Assembly: GCA_965276665.1 (NCBI GenBank)
Contig: OZ255620.1
Location: 4,340,001 to 4,404,000, forward strand
Direction: 5' to 3'
Length of the DNA: 64,000 bases
Origin: CAWGJC01 sp965276665
GTDB taxonomy: Bacteria > Pseudomonadota > Alphaproteobacteria > Acetobacterales > Acetobacteraceae
Positions 1-12,512 of the stretch are shown piece by piece. How positions within the stretch are numbered: the stretch's first letter is position 1; every line of letters starts with the position of its first letter. The position numbers were made by a program, and so were the translations under genes. The notes below the pieces were generated by a model. The model saw only the letters and a list, made by a program, of their open reading frames with translations. It was not told the origin of the DNA and ran no database searches.

Positions 1-2
1 TC

Positions 3-1909
3 GCCCTAGTGGCCGAGGTGGCGGCGAGCGTGCCGGCCTCCAGCACCCGCGAGCGCGGCCCGCGCGCCAGCGCGCCAGCGGCGGCGCTCGACGGCTTCCT
101 CCGGCGCCACGGCGCCACGCGCGAGGCGCTGGTGCAGGAGGGCGATCACTGGGTGCTCGAGAAGGCGAGCCCGGAGATCCCCGCGACGACGCTGATCGCC
201 GGCGCGATGCCCGGCCTGTTGCGCAAATTCCCCTGGCCGAAATCGATGCGCTGGGGCGCCGGGAGCGCCTTCACCTGGGTGCGCCCGCTGCGCCGCATCC
301 TCTGCCTGCTCGGCGGAACGGTGGTACAATTCGACCTGCGGGAGGGGGCGGATGACGGGCATGGCCTCGCCGCCGCCGATCTCACCGAAGGGCATCGCTT
401 CCTCGCCCCCGGCGCCGTCGCGGTGGACAGCTTTGCCGGCTGGGAGCGCAGCCTGCGGGAGCGGCGGGTGGTGGCGGATGCGGCCGAGCGCCGCCGGCTG
501 ATCGAGGCGGGGCTCGCGGCACTTGCCGCGAAACGCGATCTGTCGCTCGTCGCCGACCCGGCGCTGGTGGACGAGGTGGCCGGCCTCGTCGAGTGGCCGG
601 TGCCGCTGCTCGGCCGGATCGATCCGGAATTCATGGATCTGCCTGCCGAGGTGCTGCAGGTCTCGATGCGGGTGAACCAGCGCTATTTCGCGCTCCGCGA
701 CCAGGCGGGCGCGGCCGCGCCCTGCTTCGCCTTCATCGCCAATATCGAGGCGGCGGATGGCGGGGCGACCATCATCGCCGGCAATGAGCGCGTGCTGCGC
801 GCCCGCTTCGCCGATGCGCGGCATTTCTGGGATCTCGATCGCCGCACGAAATTGGCCGATCGCCTCGCCGCGCTCGATGCCGTGACCTTCCATGCCAAAC
901 TCGGCAGCCAGGGCGACCGGGTGCGACGCCTCGAGGCGCTCGCCGCGCGCATCGCGCCGCTGGTGGGCGCCGACCCGGCGCTCGCCGTACGCGCCGCACG
1001 CCTCGCCAAGGCCGACCTCACTACCGGCATGGTGGGCGAGTTCCCCGAATTGCAGGGCGTGATGGGCCGCTACTACGCGTTGCACGATGGCGAGGATGCT
1101 CGAAGCGCGGATGCGATCCGCGACCATTACGCGCCGCGCGGGCCGAACGAGGCGGCCCCGTCCGAGCCGGTCACCGTGGCGGTGGCGCTCGCCGACAAGC
1201 TCGACCTTCTCGCGGGCTTCTTCGGCATCGGCGAGAAGCCGGGCGGCTCGGGCGATCCTTATGCGTTGCGCCGTGCCGCACTCGGCCTGATCCGGATCCT
1301 GCGCGAGAACCGGCTGCGCCTCGCTTTGTTGCCGCTGATCGCGGCGGCGGGAGAAGGGTTCGCCGCCCGGCCGAATGCGGCGGATCTGCTCGGCTTTCTC
1401 GCCGAGCGCCTGCGCGTGCAGCTGCGTGCCGAAGGGGCACGGCACGATGTGCTCGCCGCGCTGCTCGCCCGCGCCGCCTCCGACGATTTCGTCCGCCTGC
1501 TGGCGCGCGCCGAGGCGGTGGCGTCGTTCGTGGAAAGCCCGGAAGGGGCCGATCTGCTCACCGCCTATCGGCGCAGCGCCAATATCTTCCGCATCGAGGA
1601 TCGCAAGGACGGGCCGCACGAGGGCGTGCCGGACCCGTCGCTGCTCGCCGCCGCCGAGGAGCAGGCGCTCGCCGCCGCGCTCGACGCCGCCGAGAAGCGC
1701 ATCGCGGGCGCGCTGGCGGCGGAGGATTTCGGGTCCGCGATGGCCGCGATGGCGGCGCTGCGCGACCCGATCGACGCCTTCTTCGCCCGCGTCACCGTGA
1801 ACGCCGAACCGCCGGAACTTCGCCGCAATCGGCTGCGATTGCTCCACCGGGTGCGCGCGGTGATGGACCAGGCCGCCGACTTCTCCAAGATCGAAGTGCA
1901 GGGATCAGC

Positions 1910-1913
<4 letters not shown>
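3..1913 (+). CDS. glyS: Glycine--tRNA ligase beta subunit, 5'-truncated by window edge
   Basis: Beta subunit of the bacterial heterotetrameric glycyl-tRNA synthetase, which charges tRNA-Gly together with GlyQ in the cytoplasm. The reading frame is open to the window edge, so the first visible GTG (position 9) is probably internal. About 636 residues are visible, where the family usually has about 690, so roughly 50-60 N-terminal residues and the partner glyQ should lie upstream. Family signatures seen include MRVNQRYFAL, the NERVLRARFADARHFW segment and a C-terminal anticodon-binding-like region ending in LRLLHRVRAVMDQAADFSKIE. The stop codon overlaps the ATG of ppdK, so the two are probably co-translated. 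Family assignment is secure. Confidence 0.95.
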
Positions 1914-4585
<2,672 letters not shown>

Positions 4586-4592
4586 GGGCGCG

Positions 4593-6239
4593 CTAGGTCT
4601 CCGCGATCACTGGCAGGCGCTGCTTCAGCTCGTCGACCAGCACGCGCGTGTTCTCGGAATAGTCGATCGGCACGATGACGAGGTGAACGCCGCCACCGGC
4701 GAACGCCGCGTCGAGCGCCGCGGTGAGCGCGGCTGCCTCGCCCACGCGCGTCGCCGCGGCGCCGTAGGCGCGGGCGTATTGCACGAAATCCGGATTGCCG
4801 AAGCTCATGCCGAAATCAGGGAATTTGTCGACCGCCTGCTTCCAGCGGATCATCCCGTAGGCGTGATCCTCGAGGATCAGCACGACGAGGTTGAGCTTCA
4901 GCCTAACCGCGGTTTCCAGCTCCTGGCTGTTCATCATGAACCCGCCATCGCCGCACACCGCCATCACCCGGCGTTCCGGATAGAGCTGGGCGGCCATCAT
5001 CGCCGAGGGCAGGCCCGCGCCCATCGTCGCGAGCGCATTGTCGAGCAGCAGCGTGTTCGCCATCTGCGTGCGGTAGTTCCGCGCGAACCAGATCTTGTAC
5101 ATGCCGTTGTCGAGCGCCACGATGCCGTCCGGCGGCATCACCTCCCGTACGTCGTGCACCAGGCGCTGCGGGGTCAGGCGATCCTCGGTCGCGCGCGCCG
5201 CGATCCGGCCGAGAATGCCGTCGCGCAGGGGGAGCAGGGCCTGCGCGTGCGGGATCCGGCCCTCCAGGCGGTCGGCGAGCTGCCGGAGCGACGGTCCGAG
5301 ATCGCCGATGACCTCCGCCTGCGGAAAATACACCTGCTCCACATGCGCCGGCTGATAGCCGATATGGATCACGGTCGGCCGTTCGGCGCCCATGATGAAG
5401 GGCGGCTTCTCGACCGTGTCGTGGCCGATGGTGATGATCAGGTCGGCGCGCTCGATCGCTTCGTGCACGTAGTCGCGCTCGGAGAGCGCCGCGGTTCCCA
5501 TGTAGAGATCGGTGCCGCCGGGCACCGTGCCCTTGCCCATCTGCGTGGTGAAATAGGGAATTTTCGTCCGCAGCACGAATTGCGCGAGATCGCCGCTCGA
5601 ACGTGGCCGGGACGCCGCAGCGCCGAGCATCAGCAATGGGCGTTCGGCGGCGACGATCATCCGCGCCGCTCGATCGAGCGCCTCCGGATTGGCGAGCGGC
5701 AGCTCGACCGGGTGCGGCGGGATCGGCGGGAAGGCCCCGCATTCCTCGCCGGCGATGTCCTCGGGCAGCTCGAGATGCACCGGACCGGGTCGCTCCTCCT
5801 GCGCCACGCGGAACGCGTCCCGCACCAGCGTCGGGATCATCATCGGTGAGACGATCTGGCGCGAATCCTTGGTGAGCGGCTTCATCGCGGCGACCACGTC
5901 GACGATCTGGAACCGGGCCTGGCGCGAGGAGAGGATGCCTTTCTGCCCGGTGATCATCAGCATCGGCATCGCGCCCAGCAGCGCGTAGGCGCTCGCGGTC
6001 GAGAGGTTGAGCGCACCCGGCCCGAGCGTGGCGAGGCACACGCCCGGTCGGCCGGTCAGCCTGCCATAGGTCGCCGCCATGAAGGCGGCCGCCTGCTCGT
6101 GGCGGGTGAGGACAAGCTGGATGCCGGAGCGCCGGATCGACTCGACGACGTCGAGATTCTCCTCGCCGGGAAGCCCAAAAATCCGATCGACGCCCTCATT
6201 TTCAAGGGCCGCCACCAGTATGTCTGAGCCTTTCGGCAT
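4593..6239 (-). CDS. Acetolactate synthase large-subunit-type ThDP enzyme
   Basis: Predicted to condense two pyruvates to 2-acetolactate and CO2 (548 residues). The N-terminal ThDP-binding PYR domain has the catalytic Glu in LTRHEQAAAFMA (Glu48). A central domain follows, then the C-terminal PP domain with GDGGFMMNSQELETAVRL and EDHAYGMIRWKQ. The last motif is typical of the AlsS/IlvB group rather than of oxalyl-CoA or benzoylformate decarboxylases. A GGGAG Shine-Dalgarno lies about 8 nt before the ATG. No regulatory small subunit (ilvH) is adjacent, which favours a stand-alone, AlsS-like enzyme. Which pathway it serves (acetoin or branched-chain amino acids) cannot be decided from sequence. 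Confidence 0.88.
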   Translation of the reverse strand: MPKGSDILVAALENEGVDRIFGLPGEENLDVVESIRRSGIQLVLTRHEQAAAFMAATYGRLTGRPGVCLATLGPGALNLSTASAYALLGAMPMLMITGQKGILSSRQARFQIVDVVAAMKPLTKDSRQIVSPMMIPTLVRDAFRVAQEERPGPVHLELPEDIAGEECGAFPPIPPHPVELPLANPEALDRAARMIVAAERPLLMLGAAASRPRSSGDLAQFVLRTKIPYFTTQMGKGTVPGGTDLYMGTAALSERDYVHEAIERADLIITIGHDTVEKPPFIMGAERPTVIHIGYQPAHVEQVYFPQAEVIGDLGPSLRQLADRLEGRIPHAQALLPLRDGILGRIAARATEDRLTPQRLVHDVREVMPPDGIVALDNGMYKIWFARNYRTQMANTLLLDNALATMGAGLPSAMMAAQLYPERRVMAVCGDGGFMMNSQELETAVRLKLNLVVLILEDHAYGMIRWKQAVDKFPDFGMSFGNPDFVQYARAYGAAATRVGEAAALTAALDAAFAGGGVHLVIVPIDYSENTRVLVDELKQRLPVIAET

Positions 6240-6379
6240 GCCTCGTCTCCCGGCTGTTCGAGCGCATCGCGCGGATGCGGCCTCTCACATGGGTGCCGCG
6301 GCGGCCGAGGGCATCGTGCTCCGGTCGATGGATCCATGCTGGTCCGGGAGGGCAGAACGTGCATCGGGAGGGACGGCCG

Positions 6380-7594
6380 CTAGCTGCGCAGCAATCGTCC
6401 GAGCGGGGGCGCATCCGCGCTGCCCGGGAAGATCGCCGCGAGCGAGGTGTCGGGCAGGCCGAGATGCGTGGTGAGCAGGCCCTTGGCGAGCGCGCGCAGA
6501 TCGGTGGTCGGCGCAAGGTCGCGATTCTGGAACAGATTGGCCTCGGCGAGGCCCGGCCAGTCCGCGCGCACCTGGCCGCCCTGCACCGGGCCGCCAGCGA
6601 CGAAGGCCACGGTTCCGGTGCCGTGATCGGTGCCCTTGGTGCCGTTCACCCGGACCGTGCGGCCGAACTCGGTCAGCGTCAACACGACGGTCTGCGACCA
6701 GCTTTCACCGAGCCCGTCGCGCAGCGCCTGCAGTCCGGCATCGAGCTGGCGCAGCACGTTCGCAAGGCGTGGGTTCTGCGCGACATGGGTGTCCCAGCCA
6801 TCGATCTCGAGCGCCGCGATCCGCGGACCGTCATCCTTCCCGAGCAGCCGCCCGGCGAGGCCGGCGAGGGTAGTGAAGCCGTTGCGCGGCGCCTTCTGCC
6901 CGGTGGTGCTCCTTGGAGCATCCATTCCATCTTCGCCGGCCAGTGCGGCATCCGCGAAGCCGCGCTCGCGCAACGCCTCCGACAGTGCCGGGCCGGTCAC
7001 CGGATCGCCGTGGTTGAGCGCCAGCATGCGCGCGTAGAGATCGGCATCGGGTTCGGAGAAGCTCTGCGGCGCATAGGCGCCCACCATCGCCGGCCCGCGC
7101 ATCAGCAGTGGCAGCGCGACGCCCATGGAAAGCCCGGTCTCGGCATCGCCGCGCTTCGGGATGGCGGCGACCGCGCGGTTGAGCCAGCCGCTGGTGAGGC
7201 GGTGGTCGGTGCCGCTCTCCATGTAGTCCTGCGCCTCGAAATGGCTCCGGCTGCGGTAATTGCCGGCAACCGCATGCACCGGCATCAGTTCGCCCGCCTT
7301 GTAGAAGGCGTGCATGTTCGCGAGCGACGGGTGCAATCCGTAGAATCCGCCGAGATCGAGCAGCGCGTCCTGGCCGCCGGAGCCCGGCATCGCCGGCAGC
7401 AACTCGCCGCGCCAGCCGGCGAGCGCCGGGTCGCCATAAGGCGTGACCGCCGCCAGCCCGTCCAGCGCGCCGCGCAGGATGATGACGACGAAGCGCCGCT
7501 CGGTGGGCGCCTGCGCCAAGGCGAGGCCGCTATGGCCGATCGCCCAGGCGGAGGTGAGGCCGAGCAGCGCGGCGCGGCGGGTCAGGAAGCTCAT
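6380..7594 (-). CDS. DUF1501 family secreted protein
   Basis: 404 residues if it begins at the ATG overlapping the stop of the upstream DUF1800 gene (ATGA, positions 7592-7596). The frame stays open further upstream, but that extension lies inside the neighbour and is low complexity. The N-terminus MSFLTRRAALLG is a Tat-type signal (twin Arg followed by a hydrophobic stretch ending ALAQA). The body matches DUF1501, an alkaline-phosphatase/sulfatase-fold family, with segments such as DGWDTHVAQN, LTEFGRTVRVNG and GTDHGTGTVAFVAGG. Function is unknown. Coupled DUF1800-DUF1501 pairs are widespread in proteobacteria, which suggests they work together in the envelope. Confidence 0.88.
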   Translation of the reverse strand: MSFLTRRAALLGLTSAWAIGHSGLALAQAPTERRFVVIILRGALDGLAAVTPYGDPALAGWRGELLPAMPGSGGQDALLDLGGFYGLHPSLANMHAFYKAGELMPVHAVAGNYRSRSHFEAQDYMESGTDHRLTSGWLNRAVAAIPKRGDAETGLSMGVALPLLMRGPAMVGAYAPQSFSEPDADLYARMLALNHGDPVTGPALSEALRERGFADAALAGEDGMDAPRSTTGQKAPRNGFTTLAGLAGRLLGKDDGPRIAALEIDGWDTHVAQNPRLANVLRQLDAGLQALRDGLGESWSQTVVLTLTEFGRTVRVNGTKGTDHGTGTVAFVAGGPVQGGQVRADWPGLAEANLFQNRDLAPTTDLRALAKGLLTTHLGLPDTSLAAIFPGSADAPPLGRLLRS

Positions 7595-8883
7595 CAGCGC
7601 CTCTGGAATTCGGGCGAGGCGAACAGCAGCGCCACCGCGTCGCGGCGCGAGCCGGCATGCTGCATCGCCTGCTGCGTGGCGGGGCGGAGGAGGGGGCCGA
7701 GCGCGGTGCTGGCGATCGCGTCCGGGTCGAGCGCGTTCATCCGGCCGGAGACGCTGTAGGCCCAATCCACCCGCCGTAGGATCGCCTCCGGGCCGCCCCA
7801 TTCGGCGGCGGTGTCGGGCCAGCCGATCGGGAAAGGGGCGCCCCATTGGGCCTGGCCGAGCGCCGCCGCGACCCCTACCGGATCGGGCTGGTTGTCATCC
7901 GGCAGATTGGCCGCGCGGAGCGCTGCCAGCATGAAATCCTGCGGGCTGCGCAGCTTGCCGAGCGGCTTCCAGGCCTCGGGGAGTGCCACCAAAGCGAGGG
8001 CGGCGGCACCAAGATCGCCGTCGGTCTCGGTGAGCACGGCGGCGATGCGGGCGACCGCGCCCGGCGGCGGATCGTCGGCCACGAAATGGCGGACGAGCTT
8101 GGTCGCCAGATGGCTGCGCGTCGCCGGATGCGCGGCGAGAAAGGCGAGCGCCGCCACGCCGCCCGCCTCGCCTTCCGGAAATTCCCGCCCCATCAGCGTC
8201 TTCGGCCCGGGTTCGTGCATGTTCGGCCGGAAGACGAAGCCGGGATCGGGGCGTCTGAGGTCGATCGACCAGCCGGTGAGGATCGCGGCGTAGCTGGTCA
8301 CATCCGCCTGGCTGTAGCCGGCGGCCGGGCTCACCGTGTGGAGCTCGAGCGATTCGCGGGCGAGATTCTCGTTCAGGCCGATATCCCGCCGCAGCCCGGC
8401 CCGGCTATGCGGGCCGGCGGAGCCGATATTGTCGAGATAGACCAGCATCGCCGGGTGGCGCATCACCGCCAGCAGCATGTCGTGGAACCGCCCGGTGACA
8501 TGCGGGCGGATCGCGGTGCGGACGAAATTGCCGGCGACCGCGGCCACCCGCGCCGCGCGCAGGCTGACGGTGAAATGGTTCGCCCAGAACATCACCAGGC
8601 GCTCGCGGAACGGCGCCTCGGTGGTCAGCGCCTGGGCGAATTGCGCGCGGGCATCCGCCATGTAGAGCCGGCGGGATTCCGACTGGCCGGGGGGCGGGCG
8701 ATTGGCGCGATCGTCGAGATAGGCCTGCGCCGCATCGCCGACGCTCGGCAGGCCGAGGAAGCGGGCGGGGTCGGGGTTGCGGACCTGCGACTGCAGCCAG
8801 GCCTGCGGGTCGCCGGGCGGGGCCTCCCCGGCGCGGGGCCCGAGGCCGAAGCGGATCAATGCCTGTGCCGTCGCGACATCCAT
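7594..8883 (-). CDS. DUF1800 family protein
   Basis: 429 residues, first gene of a coupled pair with the DUF1501 gene. The family match rests on FLGLPSVGDAAQAYLDDRA, MFWANHFTVS, LVYLDNIGSAG, NENLARESLELHT and the GWSIDLRRP and MHEPGPKTLMGREF segments in the expected order. The DUF1800 biochemical role is unknown. No clear signal peptide is seen at the chosen ATG (8883), whereas the partner carries a Tat signal, so the true localisation is uncertain. The gene is divergent from fusA with about 200 bp between them. Confidence 0.87.
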   Translation of the reverse strand: MDVATAQALIRFGLGPRAGEAPPGDPQAWLQSQVRNPDPARFLGLPSVGDAAQAYLDDRANRPPPGQSESRRLYMADARAQFAQALTTEAPFRERLVMFWANHFTVSLRAARVAAVAGNFVRTAIRPHVTGRFHDMLLAVMRHPAMLVYLDNIGSAGPHSRAGLRRDIGLNENLARESLELHTVSPAAGYSQADVTSYAAILTGWSIDLRRPDPGFVFRPNMHEPGPKTLMGREFPEGEAGGVAALAFLAAHPATRSHLATKLVRHFVADDPPPGAVARIAAVLTETDGDLGAAALALVALPEAWKPLGKLRSPQDFMLAALRAANLPDDNQPDPVGVAAALGQAQWGAPFPIGWPDTAAEWGGPEAILRRVDWAYSVSGRMNALDPDAIASTALGPLLRPATQQAMQHAGSRRDAVALLFASPEFQRR

Positions 8884-9082
8884 GTCCGGACCCTACACGA
8901 AACCGCCCGTTCCGTGTGTTACGAAGGGTGAAATCGCCCCAAAGAGCCGCCGCGTCTTGCAAAAACCGCCGGTTTGGCGCACATGCAGGCATGGAATTTG
9001 CCGGCCGTTTTCGGGCCCGGCGCAGGGCGGGCGCGCAAGGCAGGGGCCTCGCGGCGCCCGTTCCGGTTTGGAGAGTTTCGCC

Positions 9083-11170
9083 ATGACGGACACGCCCCTC
9101 GAAAAGATCCGCAACATCGGCATCACCGCCCATATCGATGCCGGCAAGACCACGACGACGGAGCGCATCCTCTACTACACCGGCGTGTCGCACCGGATCG
9201 GCGAGGTGCATGACGGCAACACCACGACCGACTACATGGACCAGGAGCGCGAACGCGGCATCACCATCACCTCGGCGGCGGTCACCTGCGAGTGGAAAGA
9301 CCACCGCATCAACATCATCGACACGCCCGGCCATATCGATTTCAACATCGAGGTGAACCGCAGCCTGCGCGTGCTCGACGGCGCGGTGTTCATCATCGAG
9401 GGCGTGGCCGGCGTGCAGCCGCAATCCGAGACCAACTGGCGCCTGGCCGACCGCTATAACGTGCCGCGCGTCATCTTCATCAACAAGCTCGACCGGACGG
9501 GCGCGGATTTCTACCGCGCCTTCGCGACCTTGAAGGAGAAGCTCGACATCGTGGCGCTGCCGCTGCAGCTCCCGATCGGCGAGGAGGATCAGTTCGTCGG
9601 CGTCGTCGATCTCGTCGAGATGAAGGCGATCGTCTGGGAAGGCGGCGAGCTCGGCGCGAAATACCATGACGAGCCGATTCCGGCCGCGCTGATGGAGCGC
9701 GCGAGGGAGCATCGGCAGACCCTGCTCGACACCGCGCTCTCGGTCGACGACGCGGCGATGGAGGAGTATTTCGACAAGGGCGATGTCGGCGTCGAGACGC
9801 TGAAGCGCTGCATCAAGGCCGGCACCATCAGCGGCGTGTTCCGCCCCGTGTTGTGCGGGACCGCCTTCAAGAACAAGGGCGTGCAGCCGCTGCTCGACGC
9901 GGTGCTCGACTATCTGCCCTCGCCGATCGACGTGCCCGGCATCAGCGTCGCCGCCGAGGAAGGCGAGGATGAGAGCGTCGCGCATGACCGCCGCCGCATC
10001 AAGGCCGACCCCAAAGCGCCGTTCGCCGGCCTCGCCTTCAAGATCATCAACGACAAATACGGCACGCTGACCTTCGTGCGCGTCTATGCCGGCACGCTTA
10101 AATCCGGCGACATGGTGATGAACACCACCAAGGAGCATCGCGAGCGCATCGGCCGCATGTTCCAGATGCACGCCGACAAGCGGGCCGAGATCAAGGAGGT
10201 GTTCGCCGGCGACATCGCCGCCTTCGTCGGGCTGAAGGACACCGGCACCGGCGATACGCTGGCCTCGTCCGACGATCCGGTGGTGCTGGAGCGCATGGCC
10301 TTCCCGGTGCCGGTGATCGACATTTCCGTCGAGCCGAAGACCAAGGAAGCGGTCGAGAAGATGACGCTCGGCCTGCAAAAGCTCGCCGGCGAGGATCCGA
10401 GCCTGCGGCTGCGCACCGACCAGGAGACCGGCCAGACCATCCTCTCCGGCATGGGCGAGCTGCATCTCGAGATCATCATCGACCGGCTGCGCCGCGAATA
10501 TGGCGTCGAGGCGAATATCGGCGCGCCGCAGGTGGCGTATCGCGAGACGATCACCCGCCCGCACACCGAGACCTATACCCACAAGAAGCAGACCGGCGGC
10601 TCCGGTCAGTTCGCCGAGGTGAAGGTGATCTTCGAGCCGCTCGAGCGGAATGCCGGCGTGGTGTTCGAGAACAAGGTGGTCGGCGGCTCGGTGCCGCGCG
10701 AATACATCCCCGCGGTCGAGAAGGGCATCAAGAACCAGGCGGATACCGGCGTGCTCGCCGGCTTCCCGACCGTCGACTTCAAGTATTCGCTGATCGACGG
10801 CAAATACCACGACGTCGACAGCTCGGCGCTCGCCTTTGAGATCGCCGCCAAGGCTTGTTTCCGCGACGGCATGAAGAAGGCCTCGCCGATCATCCTCGAG
10901 CCGATCATGGACGTCGAGATCACCACGCCGCAGGATCACGTGGGCGACGTGGTAGGCGACCTGAACCGCCGGCGCGGCATGATCCAGAGCCAGGAAAATT
11001 CCGGCTCGACGGTGATCGCGCGCGCGCATGTGCCGCTCAAGGAGATGTTCGGCTACATCTCCGACCTGCGCAGCATGACCAAGGGTCGCGCCTCCTTCAC
11101 CATGCAGTTCCACCATTACGACCCGGTGCCGCGGAACATCGCGGACGAAATCATGGCGAAGAGTGCCTGA
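9083..11170 (+). CDS. fusA: Elongation factor G
   Basis: Translational GTPase that drives translocation and ribosome recycling. The 695 residues are full length for EF-G. The ATG at 9083 was chosen because the protein starts there like the family and GGAGAGTTTCGCC precedes it; the upstream open frame is non-homologous. GTPase motifs are G1 AHIDAGKTTTTERIL, G2 RGITITSAA, G3 DTPGHIDF and G4 NKLDRTGADF. Domain IV has THKKQTGGSGQFAEVK and domain V has DVVGDLNRRRGMI. It is not next to rpsL, rpsG or tuf, the usual str operon neighbours, so it may be a second EF-G copy or a relocated single one. Confidence 0.93.
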   Translation: MTDTPLEKIRNIGITAHIDAGKTTTTERILYYTGVSHRIGEVHDGNTTTDYMDQERERGITITSAAVTCEWKDHRINIIDTPGHIDFNIEVNRSLRVLDGAVFIIEGVAGVQPQSETNWRLADRYNVPRVIFINKLDRTGADFYRAFATLKEKLDIVALPLQLPIGEEDQFVGVVDLVEMKAIVWEGGELGAKYHDEPIPAALMERAREHRQTLLDTALSVDDAAMEEYFDKGDVGVETLKRCIKAGTISGVFRPVLCGTAFKNKGVQPLLDAVLDYLPSPIDVPGISVAAEEGEDESVAHDRRRIKADPKAPFAGLAFKIINDKYGTLTFVRVYAGTLKSGDMVMNTTKEHRERIGRMFQMHADKRAEIKEVFAGDIAAFVGLKDTGTGDTLASSDDPVVLERMAFPVPVIDISVEPKTKEAVEKMTLGLQKLAGEDPSLRLRTDQETGQTILSGMGELHLEIIIDRLRREYGVEANIGAPQVAYRETITRPHTETYTHKKQTGGSGQFAEVKVIFEPLERNAGVVFENKVVGGSVPREYIPAVEKGIKNQADTGVLAGFPTVDFKYSLIDGKYHDVDSSALAFEIAAKACFRDGMKKASPIILEPIMDVEITTPQDHVGDVVGDLNRRRGMIQSQENSGSTVIARAHVPLKEMFGYISDLRSMTKGRASFTMQFHHYDPVPRNIADEIMAKSA

Positions 11171-11186
11171 TGGAGGAGCGCACCTG

Positions 11187-11510
11187 ATGGCGACGGCGCC
11201 GCGTCTGCATTGGATGCGGGGCCGGGTGGACGAGGCTGCGGGCGCGCCCCGCACCCTGGAATGGGTCGGATGCGACGATGCGGGGACGGCGATCGCCCGG
11301 GTGATCCGCATCGCCGGACCGCTGCTGACGCGGAGCCGCGCTTACCGCGCGGTGGCGCTCGACCAGGATGGGCGCGTGGTCGAGCTCCGCCCCACCCCGC
11401 CGCGCGGCGCGGACTGGCTCGCCTGCATCGGCGGCGAGGTGGTAGGCCGCGCCGCCCTGCCGCTCCAGGCAGTCCGCACCGCCGAGGCCGCACTCGGCGC
11501 GCGGCTCTGA
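11187..11510 (+). CDS. Hypothetical protein, 107 aa
   Basis: I do not recognise the family. The start at 11187 is supported by GGAGGAG 8-14 nt upstream; a GTG at 11163 in the same frame would overlap the end of fusA. The sequence is one compact soluble domain with a WMRGRV... beginning and alternating hydrophobic/charged segments suggestive of beta strands. There are no membrane spans or cysteine clusters apart from isolated Cys residues. It lies 16 bp after fusA and 39 bp before a methyltransferase, so it may belong to the same transcript. Confidence 0.6.
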   Translation: MATAPRLHWMRGRVDEAAGAPRTLEWVGCDDAGTAIARVIRIAGPLLTRSRAYRAVALDQDGRVVELRPTPPRGADWLACIGGEVVGRAALPLQAVRTAEAALGARL

Positions 11511-11549
11511 TCGCGCGCCAGCCCTCCGTTCGCCGGGATAGAAAAGCGG

Positions 11550-12512
11550 GTGCTTGAAGAGACATTCCGCAAGCTGCGCGAATTCCAGGCGGGCGAGGGG
11601 ATGGAATGCTTCGACGAGGCGGAGATCGCCGCGCTCGGCGCCGCGCTCCGCCGGCTGCTCTATGCGCCGGCCGTCCTGCGACAGAGATTGCAGCAGGCGG
11701 GCGCGTCTTTGGTGCCGTCGGATTTCTATTCCGAGATCCCGACAATCGAGGAGATCACGCGAAGCTTCGCCGCCCCTTCAGCCGCGTTCGATCGCATCTT
11801 CGACCCGAAGCGGATGGCGGTCTTCCTGGCCGCGATGACGCCTTTCGCCACGGAATTCGACCCGCCGCTTGACGCACCGGACAGCACCTATTCCTGGAAT
11901 GCCGCGCACACGCGGTTCAGCTACAGCGACGCGATGGCGTATTACGCGCTGATCCGGCTGCGCCGCCCGGCGGTGGTGCTCGAGGTCGGCTCCGGCTGGT
12001 CAACCCATGTCGCCGCCGCGGCCTGCGCGCGCAACGGGAGCGGGCGCATCATCTGCATCGAGCCCTATCCGCCCGCGTTCCTCGCCGGGATCCCGCGCGT
12101 CGAGGTGCTGCGGCGCCCGGTGCAGGAATTCGACGTCGATTTCTTCAACCGCACGCTCGCGGATAATGACGTGCTGTTCATCGATTCCACGCATACGGTG
12201 AAGCACGGCTCGGATTGCATCCATCTCTATCTGCAGATCCTGCCCGGCCTGGAGCGCGACGTGTTCGTCCACGCGCACGACATCTTTCTGCCCGCGACCT
12301 TGCCGCAGCCAATGCTGCGCGACGAGCAGATCTACTGGACCGAGCAGTACCTGCTCTACGCCTATCTGCTCGAGAACCCGCGCACGCATGTGCTGTTCGG
12401 CAGCGAATGGCACCACCGGAACAATCTCGCGGCGCTCACCCGCTTCATGAACGGGCGGTTCGCGCCGGGCGGCGGCAGCCTGTGGTTCAGCCAGGCGCGG
12501 CGGCGGGACTGA
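11550..12512 (+). CDS. Class I SAM-dependent methyltransferase-like protein
   Basis: 320 residues from a GTG start. The SAM-binding motif I is VVLEVGSGWSTHVAAAA (about residue 143), followed by an acidic strand end IICIEPYPPAF (motif II Glu) and LFIDSTHTVKHGSD. This is the pattern of the Methyltransf_24-type family often found in cell-surface or glycan loci. The N-terminal ~100 residues are helical and unassigned. The substrate is unknown. The 3' end overlaps the convergent GMC oxidoreductase gene by 26 bp. Confidence 0.75.
   Translation: MLEETFRKLREFQAGEGMECFDEAEIAALGAALRRLLYAPAVLRQRLQQAGASLVPSDFYSEIPTIEEITRSFAAPSAAFDRIFDPKRMAVFLAAMTPFATEFDPPLDAPDSTYSWNAAHTRFSYSDAMAYYALIRLRRPAVVLEVGSGWSTHVAAAACARNGSGRIICIEPYPPAFLAGIPRVEVLRRPVQEFDVDFFNRTLADNDVLFIDSTHTVKHGSDCIHLYLQILPGLERDVFVHAHDIFLPATLPQPMLRDEQIYWTEQYLLYAYLLENPRTHVLFGSEWHHRNNLAALTRFMNGRFAPGGGSLWFSQARRRD

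Noticed and set aside
8405..11311. 968-codon minus-strand frame opposite fusA
   Set aside because: Composition is His/Arg/Asp-rich shadow text, and the plus strand encodes an unmistakable EF-G.
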